DNA of 64,000 nucleotides, from contig OZ026550.1 in NCBI GenBank assembly GCA_964020155.1, positions 1,149,123-1,213,122 of the forward strand. Direction: 5' to 3'. The stretch comes from Chondrilla cf. caribensis. Its lineage: Eukaryota; Porifera; Demospongiae; Chondrillida; Chondrillidae. Shown here piece after piece: positions 12,781 through 22,358 of this stretch (position 1 is its first letter; each line of letters starts with the position of its first letter). The translations under genes and the position numbers were made by a program. The notes under the pieces are model-generated. The model was not told the DNA's origin. It did not search any database and was given only the letters and a program-made list of their open reading frames with translations.

Positions 12781-15700
12781 ACGTGTGTGTGTGTGTGTGT
12801 TCAAATTCTTTCTAGGACCATACTCTTGTGGGTGTTCATGTACTAGCTTTATTATAATATTCTTTGACACAGCCATGAATTCCACCAGTTCAATCGTGTC
12901 CAGTAACAACCAGTACGACCTCCCCCGAGTGGCTCCTGTAAATGTTGGAGAGGAGAAAAATGTGCACATTAGGAAGGTTTGCAACCACATATACGTACAT
13001 ACGTACATATCAGTATGCTGTTGTATTATCACCACACACACACACATACGTACATACATATCAGTGTGCTGTTGTTAATATTATGACCACACACATCAAA
13101 TTTATGTAATTCCCAGTTGAGTCCTGAAATGAGGTTCTACTGCCATTTGGATTCTTTTGTGTTCATGCATTCGTTCGTCCTTTTTCCCAATTACAGTTCA
13201 CATACCCATTCCCATTCCCAGGTTTACCTATGTCTGTACTCACTGCTCAAAACTGTCCCAGCTTTCACTTTTCCTCTACGTTCTTTTCCTGTTCCCGTTA
13301 TAATTCTGATTCCTGTTATAATTCAAATTGCCTTGCTTGCTCCAATACCTATCCTATTCCCATTCCCATTCCCAGTTTGTATTCTTCTACTCACAGGATC
13401 CTGGTGAAAGTTTTGGAATGAGCATAGCTGGTGGGCTGCAGTCAGAATGTGGGGATCTGCCTATTTTCATCACAAATGTCATTCTCGATGGTCCGGTGGG
13501 AAGAACGAAGAAGGTGAAGGTACGTATCACCTCCATTTTCCGTATCCATGGAAACATACATACAGTAGTAGGTGCCAAAATAGCCCTGTACCATAACATA
13601 GCATGATTATGGCTTCACTTTGTAATCTTACCGTAGTTAAGTCATAAATTGAATGCTGTTCCATTTCAATCATACTGTAGTTTAATCATAGTTTGATCAT
13701 TAAATTGCGAGTTTAGTTATGGTTACAGTACGTCCAAGTGTGCATTGGCGTATTTATTGCTCGAGTCACGAGGGCGCGTGCAATAAAGAGCCAATGCACA
13801 CTTGGACGTACTGTAACCGGCTTGTTGTGGGCGCTTATTTGAAATTTTATTCGAAGACGCATTTCATTCTTAGCTCCTGTTCTTCTATTTTCTTATTCGC
13901 GACATTATTCAAGAGATGCGAAAACAAACCCTCCCTCATAAACGAGTAATTCTACCTCCCCCTGTACTTGGGCGGCGTCTCTTCTAGAGTTAGAACCTTA
14001 GATATTCTATTCGGCGAATCCGTTGCGCTCGAATTCCTCCCGCCGACGGAATTTTTCATTCTCGACGATTCGAAATCAGCATGTTGCCGCTGTTGCGATG
14101 GGTATTAAGCGTTCACATGTGCGGGTGTTAACACCCGAAAAGCAGTTAGACATCATGGACATTTTGCTCGCTTTTAGGAACCTTCGTAGATTTCTTATCT
14201 TTAAATAATTTGTACATGTTATACTTACTGTTGAAAAGTATGTATTAGTATTGAGTTCATGATTGACGTTATGAAGCCAGACAATGGAGTGAGAATTTTA
14301 AATTGTGGTCGATTGTTATGATTAGAGATGGGCGCTTAGTTGATACTGCACACTTGCGGTCACAAAAGTGTGCAGTATCAGAAGCAAATGCACAGTTTTG
14401 CCCTTTGATCCTCCCCTTAACCATACAACAAATCATAGTTAGATCATTTAATTTTGATTCTATCATGTTACATTAATCCTTCATAACAATCATGTCCCAT
14501 AAATCTATCACATCAATCATGCTCCATCATGATCATGATCATCATCCATTCCTCACCATTGTTGCTGTTTAATTTCTTTATTCTGTGCATCTGCTCTAGT
14601 ATGATTGTCATGCTTTTATACGTACATACAATGTACAGTTCTGTTGACAACTTTAGTCCTATTGTATATCTATCATTCTTCAACCTGGGTATGATTGTAC
14701 ACACACACACATACACACACATGCGCACGCACACACTCACGTACACACACACACGCATGCACACACACACACACACACGCACACACACGCACACACACAC
14801 ACACACACACACACTAACATTGTTTTTTGCTACTACAGAGGGGTGACATCTTGCTGTCAATGAATAACATTGACCTGGTACATAAGACCCACACTGAAGC
14901 TGTACAAATCATCAAGTCTCTAGCTGCTACCTCATTTGTACAACTGAGGATGATCCAGGGGGAGGAGTCCACGAATAATGTGTTACCTTCTGAGTGGAAG
15001 GAATGGGTGAAGAGAGCCTACCTGGAGAGGAAGTATGATCGGTGAGTTTGAATGAGTGTTCGCTCCTGTGTCAGATTATGCTGTGTTTGAGTTTGCAGTG
15101 CAGTCTGGGTTGGGGTGGCTGTAGTGGCTGGGAATCTGACGTAATTTTCAAATACGTTATCATTGTATAGTAACCGATGGACTACCCATTAATCACATGA
15201 AAGTAATTTCGCGGGCATAACAGGAAATCACCTGCACTCATATACTGAGTTATCATCCAATAGACGTGATGTGAGAGTAGTCATCCAATAGACGTGATGT
15301 GAAGTCTTTGGAAAGAAGGTTCTGGGTATTAAGGTCGAGGTGGCTTTCTGTTCTACTCACTTAATTACTTTCTGTTAAATCAATTTTCTTACCTTTTTAC
15401 CATTATCACATTTGAAATAAAAATCAATTGATTAGTCTATTAGTTGTCCCTGCACTATTTGATTTGCCTATATTGTGTACTGTCTACTATTGGTATTCCT
15501 ATCATTATTATTTCCAAATTGTAAATGGAAATAAAAATTATGTCTCTATACTGTATTGCTACAGTCGAACCTCAGTAACATGACATTGCTCAGCACAAAA
15601 TCTCTCATCGTGACACTTTTGACAAGTCCCCACATTCCTCCTAATGTACACACACATTATGTAAGTACTGTTAACACAAAGATAATGTGAACAAGAAATT

Positions 15701-16349
15701 GTTGAAGTTGTCGTTCAACTGTATCTTTATAGGGCACATATTGGACAGTACAGGCTAAAATGTAAGACTTATTATACTGTATGTTTTTGAAACCACATTG
15801 GCTTATAGCCCTTACCTTTAATTTACATCTCGAATGTTTTTAAGCCAGAATGAATATGATGATGTTGTCTACTTCAACAACGACCACACAGGAATCTGCC
15901 CTAAAAGTATTAACGGTCTAATTTTTCACCACACCGCAATGCAAACATTTGAAGGTTAATACATGCTAGACACAATGCACCTTACACTTACAGTATGAGT
16001 ACCAATGTATGTGATACTCTCTACCCTTTTCAACACACACTGCAGGCCGAAATACCCTAAAGATTCGGTACTGATTGTACTACGTCGGCCCTCTGGAGGC
16101 TCACTGGGGTTCAGCATTGTGGGGGGAAAGAATTCCCCCAAAGGGGACAGTCCAATCTTCATAAAATCCCTAGCTCCCAAGGGCTTGGCCGAACAGGACG
16201 GGAGGTTACGCTGTGGTGACGAACTTCTTGCTGTTAATGGTGTTTCCATTGGAAATCAAACACAACAGGAAGTCGTGAATATTATTAGACACCTAACAGG
16301 TGATGTAACGTTGACAATCTTACCACAACATTCTCATCGGAATGAATAG
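4804..16349 (+). CDS. LNX-like E3 ubiquitin ligase: RING, zinc finger and four PDZ domains
   Basis: Ten exons keep frame with matching phases: 4804-5308, 10604-10713, 11021-11104, 11477-11591, 11866-11938, 12229-12452, 12873-12976, 13397-13519, 14839-15041 and 16046-16349. They total 1845 nt, 614 aa (vertebrate LNX1/2 are about 690-730). Residues 43-80 form a RING with Cys43, Cys46, Cys58, His60, Cys63, Cys66, Cys77 and Asp80. This C3HC3D pattern ending CPID is typical of LNX. A Cys/His-rich TRAF-type segment follows (about 105-160). PDZ carboxylate loops: DLGLKL (PDZ1), TLGLRI (PDZ2), SFGMSI (PDZ3), SLGFSI (PDZ4). LNX proteins ubiquitinate PDZ-bound partners such as Numb and junction proteins. 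No NPxY Numb-binding motif is visible in the exons found, so a linker exon in the 5.3 kb intron could have been missed, although the phases already match without one. Confidence 0.92.
5343..5945. repeat. Diverged tandem repeat, about 160-170 bp period with 80-bp half units
   Basis: Starts just after the exon-1 donor. Phrases such as 'aatggtgtagt', 'agattgtacttgccctaa', 'gaccagatcat' and 'ggtgtctgtgtgtt' recur in the same order through several units, with substitutions and small indels. Two related half units alternate. Confidence 0.85.
6786..6920. repeat. (TG)n microsatellite, two blocks
   Basis: TG runs at about 6786-6815 and 6857-6919, separated by a short unique stretch, in LNX intron 1. 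Confidence 0.95.
7505..7663. repeat. (CA)n microsatellite
   Basis: Long CA tract with a few interruptions (cgaa, atgc). Because it stays open in several frames it produces six overlapping spurious reading frames. Confidence 0.96.
8045..8336. repeat. (GAT)n-derived trinucleotide tract
   Basis: About 290 bp of imperfect GAT/GATGAT units with variant triplets (gat, tat, aat, ggt, gtt). In one plus frame it reads as an acidic Asp-rich tail. In other frames it reads as poly-Met/Ile or, on the minus strand, His-rich. It lies within LNX intron 1 with no splice context, so I treat it as a low-complexity repeat and not an exon. Confidence 0.85.
10036..10322. mobile_element. Foldback/MITE-like inverted-repeat element
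   Basis: The left end reads ccgcatcagtagatgg and the right end is its reverse complement (ccatctactgatgcgg). An inner pair, gtgagggaagatgttataa at about 10116-10134 and its complement at about 10229-10247, is also inverted. The arms are about 100 bp and imperfect. It sits in a CpG-richer island (about 9490-10430) of intron 1 that differs in composition from the flanks, which suggests a larger insertion. Confidence 0.6.
11939..12092. repeat. (TG)n tract starting at a splice donor
   Basis: Interrupted TG repeat (ttg and gcgcg variants). It begins exactly at the donor of the LNX exon 11866-11938, so the donor GT is the first unit of the microsatellite. Length change here could alter donor choice. 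Confidence 0.9.
12553..12800. repeat. (TG)n tract with 'attagtgcgtgtgca' interruptions
   Basis: TG array in the LNX intron after exon 12229-12452, with several copies of an attagtgcgtgtgca interruption. The segment appears as a shorter, purer TG tract (28832-28875) in the duplicated copy. Confidence 0.93.
13716..14431. mobile_element. Insertion of about 715 bp with hairpins, absent from the duplicated LNX copy
   Basis: The same intron in the downstream duplicate runs straight from 'gcgagttta' to 'atcatagttagatcatt' (about 30190). Here those two points are separated by about 715 bp that is richer in CpG. It contains a perfect 29-bp inverted repeat (13721-13749 with 13790-13818) and a perfect 15-bp one (14341-14355 with 14366-14380). 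It is either an insertion after the duplication or a deletion in the copy. The hairpins and base composition favour insertion. No transposase is visible. Confidence 0.6.
14699..14814. repeat. (CA)n microsatellite upstream of the second PDZ3 exon
   Basis: CA tract with ATAC, GC and CT interruptions ending about 25 bp before the exon at 14839. A homologous, longer tract lies at 30471-30712 in the duplicate. Confidence 0.95.
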
Positions 16350-17128
16350 ATGTTATTATATTTGAATTGCAATTAATAATGTGTAATTTTTTGTAAGTCT
16401 CACTAAACTGATTCAATGTTATATTATAATACTTGATGTAATACGTTTTCAATCTTTTTTTTCTTATATGGAAATATTGATGTGTTTTTATATATATTTT
16501 ATTAGATTCTTTTACAAGTAATTATTTCAAAATTGAACTACTTTATTATTATATAATATATTATAGGAATATCTATCCAATAACAATTAAACATACAATT
16601 ACAGTGCATGTATTAATTAATTAAAGGACATACACCGCATATATGCACATATATACCAATTAAACGCCTCGAGAGAGATTATATTACTATATGAAGTATT
16701 ATATATTTTTACTAATGTACTTAATACACATTACAAATCTGATAATTTTTAATTTTTTTTGGTATTCATGTATATGGTATTGATATTCCATAAAAATAGT
16801 AACATGCTTTATTGTCAGTTTCAATAAGCAAAAATATGTATCCAATGCTAAACCACACATGTACATTCATAAAAAATCAAATTGTAAATTCTAATGTTTA
16901 TGACAGAAAATGTTCAAAAGTCAAGTCTAGCAGGAGAGCAAACAGTCTTGTTGCCATTCTTGTCAGCTGCAGCTGTCCATAACTATCCTCCTGTTGATCA
17001 GCAACACACCCAAGAATCAACACCTGCAAGGGAAAGTGAGAGACACAACAGTGCAGTGTTATGATCTGACTAATTGGATTTGATGAGTGTTTATAAACTT
17101 TGGGATATTTCCAGCTGTTATCAAATCA
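16350..17128 (+). other. LNX 3' UTR/downstream flank, duplicated at 31795-32562
   Basis: AT-rich non-coding DNA following the LNX stop codon. It is collinear with 31795-32562 (shared phrases such as 'caagtctagcaggagagcaaacag' and 'gttgatcagcaacacacccaagaatcaac', present in both). The homology ends at about 17128. Confidence 0.8.
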
Positions 17129-17284
17129 GGTAACTCATTAATTAGGTAGAGGTTTATTGCTATTGTTATTATTTTAGAGGCTGCTGCAGGCAGCCCCTAT
17201 ATTGTTTTCATTTCGACTTCCGGTATGTAACGTTCGTCCGATAGATTTACATGCAAGAACACATGAACATACACACGCATGCAT

Positions 17285-17316
<32 letters not shown>

Positions 17317-17857
17317 CCTCCCAATGTGGTATTCCTGTCATTTTTGTAGATTAGACACGGTGGTGCTGTGGCCAAAATTCACCCATAACAACACAGAAAC
17401 TGCTGAGTACACACCATCACTCAAGGTTGTATTGGTTTGGTTGTATAAGGTTCTAACCCTAACCCATTATGGATACTACCAAGTACACACAATCACATGG
17501 GGAGGTGTTCCATTTTTGTACGTAGGTTTCGACGCTGTGGTGCTATGAATGGAATTTGCCTCCATATCACCATGCATGGACACTGCCAGTACACAAACCC
17601 TCCAAAACCAATACATGTATTTGGTCCAGACCTAGCTTCAATTGCAAACTAAATTCTGATACACTTCCATTCTCTGTATGTGGCCTGTAAACCTAACTAC
17701 GTACATTTGCAGGTACTTAATTTCCAATGTATGGGAGAGAATGGGGAGAAAGAGAATAAGCACCTTTGATGTAGTGCATAGGATAGGGGGCCTGTCAAGC
17801 TGATATTCTTGAATTCTAGAGCACTCCCTGTCTCTGTACGTGGCCTGTAAACATAGT
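17129..17857. other. Non-coding stretch with a short CA tract
   Basis: No gene seen. A (CA)n tract lies at about 17285-17314. The 17640-17830 part (phrases 'gtggcctgtaaac', 'gagagaatggggagaaa', 'cctgtcaag') has a diverged second copy at 18130-18260, on the other side of the MITE at 17858-18037. Confidence 0.5.
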
Positions 17858-18037
17858 TACAGTGAAACCTTGCTAATCCTTCACCTCTACAACCAGCATT
17901 CTCTCTAATCCGACCATTATATGAGGTACAGTCACCATACATAAGTATGGTAAGAGGCACTCCATAATCAAACTACCTCCTAATCCAACATTATTCTCAG
18001 GTTCCATTGAGTGTCGGATTAGAGACGTTTCACTGTA
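17858..18037. mobile_element. Complete MITE with TACAGTGAAAC termini
   Basis: A 180-bp element with inverted ends TACAGTGAAAC...GTTTCACTGTA and internal 'aatccgac'/'gtcggatta' inverted phrases. It has no coding capacity. The ends resemble those of pogo/Tigger-type MITEs (CAGTG-AACCT). Confidence 0.75.
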
Positions 18038-19184
18038 TTCACGATTTACAAACCTACAAATAGGGTTATAAAATCTCCCTTGAATTTGCTTAGGGGTCAA
18101 ATAGTGGTCTCCACCATCACAATTTCAACATCTACAATTTAGCCACCCATGGCATTTTCAATGTGTGTGAGGGAGAGAATGGGGAGAAAATGCTAAGTAA
18201 CTTTTTTGGGTATGGCTCATGGGAGAGGGGGCGTGTCAAGTTGATATTTGTTCCAGACCTATGCATGCATACATGCGTGGAGGGGGTATGTACTGGTCAC
18301 CATGGGCTGCCCAGTGTCCATATCAAACTCATAAACACAAATTTGCAATTGGATGCATACACACCCTGCTGGATGTGCTATAGACCTTGTGGTGACCAGC
18401 AAAAATGTCAAATTTTCACAAGTCACCACAGCCACTCCAGTGTCTACATGATGCATCATAGCACAAAATTAATACTAATGTATGTACACCCTCCTGAGGT
18501 GGTATGTACCTAGTGGTGACCAAAAAGGTATGTCTGATAGTTGATATAATTAGAAATCGAAACTTAGAATGCAATGTATAAATTCGAAAAACGGCATTTA
18601 ATATTACCATACAATTGCATAATAAGCCCTTATTATAGCAATCGATTGGTCAGTCTATGTTTTAGGCCACTGATTGGGCTTCACAATGGCCTTTGTTTTG
18701 TAATCGTACGCTACTGACTCGCCGAGAATGGTACGTAGCAAAATGTCACAAGAATCGCAACAATTATTGACCTCAATTGCTTCCGAGGAGCTCATCAGAA
18801 CCCCAGACACGTCTCAGCAGACAAATGTAACAAGAAGCCCGTCGATTTTGTCCACAGCGCTCTCTGGGAAGCGAAAACATACAACGCATAGACAATTTCG
18901 TTAAAGGAAAAGCACGAGCAGTGTATGGTCTTTCACCCATGCTAGAACAAAGCCTTTAGAATTCGGAGAACTCCTTTCGCAGCGAAGATGGTCTTGAAGA
19001 AGTCGAAAGCCATTGTAAGCATGGTTGTATCAAGATCCTGACAAGATTAAGAGGCGTTTTTGAAGCTGTAGGGCGTTATAACACTAAAACATACACAACC
19101 TACGCAAAGAGCAACCCTAACCCAAAGAAGCAAACGTCACAAGCAAGGAACCTCACAGATAAGGACAAGTGTGTGTGGTGTGCT
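18038..19184. other. Non-coding stretch with possible start of a decayed gene
   Basis: 18038-18660 shows diverged direct repeats ('gtggtgaccagcaaaaatgtc', 'gtagtgaccaaaaagg'-like) only. From about 18690 the DNA becomes CpG-richer. A frame beginning at an ATG at 18729 (MVRSKMSQESQQ...) stays open about 55 codons before stops appear. This may be the 5' end of the decayed transposase-like gene at 19590-20823, but I cannot join them with confidence. Confidence 0.35.
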
Positions 19185-19185
19185 G

Positions 19186-19253
<68 letters not shown>
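19185..19253. repeat. (TG)n microsatellite
   Basis: Uninterrupted TG run of about 68 bp. Confidence 0.95.
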
Positions 19254-19256
<3 letters not shown>

Positions 19257-19413
19257 TTCATTCGTATAAAATATAATGTCCATGTACATCATAATAGCAA
19301 CAACTGATAAATTTTGTTTATGAATGACAATCAATTTCAATTCTCTTGTAGCTCAAAATCAATGGATTAGAGAAAATCTATTTGATGCCCATGGGAACTA
19401 CCTGTGTTGCATG

Positions 19414-19592
19414 TACAGTGGAACCTCTCTATTACAAACCTCTGAATTGCAGAAACCTCTATAATAAGGACACCATTCTGTGTCCCAGTGTAATACTGTA
19501 GTGTATTAAGTGACCTCTGAATTGAGGACACCTCTGTAATAAGGACTAAAATCAAGGTCCCAAAGTGTCCTTAATAGAGAGGTTCCCCTGTA
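19414..19592. mobile_element. Complete MITE with 21-bp inverted termini
   Basis: The left end TACAGTGGAACCTCTCTATT matches the right end in inverse orientation (AATAGAGAGGTTCCCCTGTA) with one mismatch. The interior has repeated 'cctctgaatt' and 'aataagga' motifs. It is the reference copy for the fragment at 283-410. Related termini (acagtggaacctcgtt) appear inside the palindrome arms near 28173. Confidence 0.85.
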
Positions 19593-20823
19593 TTGTTAAC
19601 AACCTCGGCGTTTACATTGAAAGACTATCGAGACAGAGACAAATCAAAGTCCGTCTATGCCAGGAGCCCATCGTAGTAATGACAAAAAAGACGTTGCTGA
19701 GAAGAAACTGGTATCATTTGTCCTCCATCCCAGTGTGGACGAATCTGTGACAGAGGGAACAAATTGGTGGGAAACTTTGGATGATGGTGATGATGTTGAC
19801 GTTATATTCCCTCATGAGCGCAACAAGGACTAACTGGCAAGCCATCCAATCACTCAAAACCTGCAACCAAAGATGCATTCCTAAGGTTTGTTGATGCCAA
19901 TAGCCATCCAAATGGCCGCCAAGCTGGAAGTTACAGTGCCCAGTTTTATTTCATTCCAAAGTTCACACGTATTGTTCTACCTTCAGCAGGAGAGAAAGAT
20001 CTTGAGACAAAAGCCAAATCATCTGTGGTTTGGGTCTTCAACAGTGCCCAAGAAGCAGGTGAAAGCACCTCTTTTGGCTTTCCTGCTCGTCAGTGGCTAA
20101 AAGAATGTCGAGCTAAGGTTGCTCTTCATCCTCATAAGTCTGATTACTGCGATACATGTAAATATTACAAGAAAGATACAGACAGCAAGCAATTCTGAAA
20201 GACTCTCTGAGTCACAGTCTGGATCAGCCACAGAAGAGGATTTGAGAGATGTGCAAACTAAAATCGATGCCAATGAAGACACACTTCGAACCCACAAAGA
20301 GGAGGCTACTACAGTGAGGGAGTATTATTCTGAAATGATGCAGAAGTGTAGCGAAGGTTGGACAGAGATCAGTCGGCTTTCACAGGAATGAAGTCCATCT
20401 CCAGAAGTGGTGTCCCAGCTTACGGTTGCGCAACATAAGTTCACTCTCGTTTTATCAGCAGATTACCAACAAAGCAAGTTAATACCTCACTGGGGAAGGA
20501 CTGAGCAAGCAGGTTCGTCTTACTACCTACAAAAGGTTTCGCATGATATTTTTGGGCTTGTTGACCATCGGGATTCAGATAGAAGTTTCATCATCATATT
20601 TGATGAACGGATTGGTCCAAAAACACCAATCACACCATTTCTTACCTTTCCAAGTATTTGGAGATTGTGGTTGCAGAAATACCCTGGATGAGACGTGTCT
20701 GTATATTCCTTGATAACGCTGGAAATACAAACAAAAGCCACTTTCTATTCTTAGATGTTGTTGAGAAAAACACACTTTCGTTGATATGTGCCTAAGTTTC
20801 GATTTCTATTATCAACTGCCACA
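19593..20823 (+). pseudogene. Decayed transposase-like gene, interrupted at its 3' end by a Tc1/mariner element
   Basis: Coding-like blocks are scattered over the three plus frames and broken by stops and frameshifts: DESVTEGTNWWETLDD (about 19735-19780), FYFIPKFTRIVLPSAGEKD (about 19945-20000), a Cys-pair motif KSDYCDTCKYYKKD (about 20139-20180), an acidic helix EDTLRTHKEEATTVREYY (about 20275-20330), and ...RRVCIFLDNAGNTNKSHFLF (about 20690-20750). The 'LDNAGNTNKSHFLF' block and upstream zinc-binding pair recall integrase-type transposase-like proteins widespread in invertebrates. That family link is from memory and tentative. The reading ends at the Tc1 insertion at 20824. Confidence 0.5.
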
Positions 20824-20825
20824 TA

Positions 20826-22156
20826 CAGTGCCAGCCAAAGGAAATGGAACGATTATCATGTATTGCAAAAATGGCACCGAATAGGAGGGTGAAAAGAACG
20901 TCAACGAATCGTTACTAAGAACGTTTTGGCCTTAGTTACACTTTGGAGACATGTAAATAATGCCGTTTATGAGAATATTAGGGTTTATTGTCTATTTAGA
21001 GCTCTTTAGCGATGCCTAGACTAAGTGAATTCAATCGTGCAAAAGTGGTGACATTAAGACAGCTCGGGTGGAGTTATGGAAAAATTGCAGAAGAGCTGCA
21101 ATGTTCGAAGTCAACTGATCAGCGCATGTGTCAGCGATATTTATAGACTGGTACAACTGCTGACAGGGCTAAATTGGGAAGACCAAAGCTGCTTTCACCA
21201 AGGGAAAGTCGCTTTATCGAAAGGAGGAGCCTTCCTGATCGAGCGTTCCATGACTGCATCAGCTATTGCAGCAGAATATCAGGAGTATTCTCATAAAGAT
21301 GTCTCTGTTACTACCGTTAGATGCTGTCTAAGAGAATGTGGGCTTTTTGGCCATGTAGCAAGGAGGAAACCTCTTCTTTCAGCAAAGAATTGAAGGAAGC
21401 GATTCCTCTTCACCAAAGAACATGTACATTGGACCTTCAATGATTGGAAAAAAGTTTTTTTGATAATGAATCAAGGTTTCAATTATTCTATAGTAATGGA
21501 AGAACCTATGTGAGATGAAGGAGAGGCAAGGAACTCAGTGAGAAGTGTATCATCCCCACGGTATAAAAGCACGGAGGAGGCTCCATAATGGTTTGGGGGT
21601 GTTTTGCAGCAGAAGGAGTCGGAGGACTAGCCAGAATTACCACCAGCATGAACTCTGAAATATACCAGGGAATACTACAACAACATCTACCAATGATGGC
21701 TCAGAATCCTTGCATTCTCCAGCAAGACGAGGCCAAGCCACATACTTCGTGTTCTATGCGACGGTGGTTTGTTGACCAGGGAACTGAGGTCTTGGAGTGG
21801 CCTTCACAATCTCCAGATCTCAATCCTATTGAGAATCTGTGGGATATCATCAGTCGGCGACTTCAGTGCCAAACGTGGAGGAAGCCAGAGGATTCTGGAG
21901 ATTTGGAACGCACTACCGACAGATATCTTACTCGAACTTGTTACTAGTATGCCTACACGTTTACAAGCTGTAGTAGATGTATGTGGTGGACACACTAAAT
22001 ATTGATAGCTAAAAGGACATTTAGAACGATAATGCATGATCAAAATTATCATACAAAGTGAATATTGTGACTTTTATCACAAAATTTTGATAACCTACGT
22101 GCAGCCATTTTCTCGACACGTGACAATTATCGTTCCGTTTCTTTTGGCTGGCACTG
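20826..22156 (+). mobile_element. Tc1/mariner transposon, 1331 bp, flanked by TA
   Basis: The termini are inverted repeats beginning CAGTGCCAGCCAAAGGAAA on the left and, reverse-complemented, CAGTGCCAGCCAAAAGAAA on the right. Similarity extends roughly 40 bp (GGAACGAT in both). A TA dinucleotide flanks each end (20824-20825 and 22157-22158), the target-site duplication expected of Tc1/mariner. The interior carries the broken transposase described separately. It is probably immobile on its own. Confidence 0.93.
21012..21947 (+). pseudogene. Tc1-like transposase, frameshifted
   Basis: ATG at 21012 opens MPRLSEFNRAKVVTLRQLG, a typical helix-turn-helix start, and frameshifts soon after. Downstream pieces show a second HTH-like part (TASAIAAEYQ...VTTVRCCLRECG), the block around the first catalytic Asp (DNESRF, about 21461), MVWGCFAAEGVG (about 21588), the second Asp in LQQDEAKPHT, and the DDE/DDD-site region SPDLNPIENLW (about 21805-21840). 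The motifs are in the right order but spread over different frames, with at least three disruptions. It is therefore a dead transposase within an otherwise well-bounded element. Confidence 0.88.
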
Positions 22157-22273
22157 TATATTATATAGTAGCATATATAATTCTTATACTAACAACATTG
22201 ATCAGGTGACAAGACCACATTGTGGAACCATACTATGAATAGCTTAAGCCCCTCCCCCTGAGGGATTACAGAT

Positions 22274-22281
22274 TATAAATA
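22274..22281 (+). promoter_or_regulatory. TATA box of the intronless gene
   Basis: TATAAATA lies 78 bp upstream of the chosen ATG (22359). This leaves room for a 5' UTR of about 50 nt if transcription starts about 30 bp downstream of the box. Confidence 0.6.
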
Positions 22282-22358
22282 AGACCCAACTCACACAGCC
22301 GGTCACAATCGTCTGAAGATCTAGATTGACGCAGATTCAGTTTGCAGGATTCGTAGCC

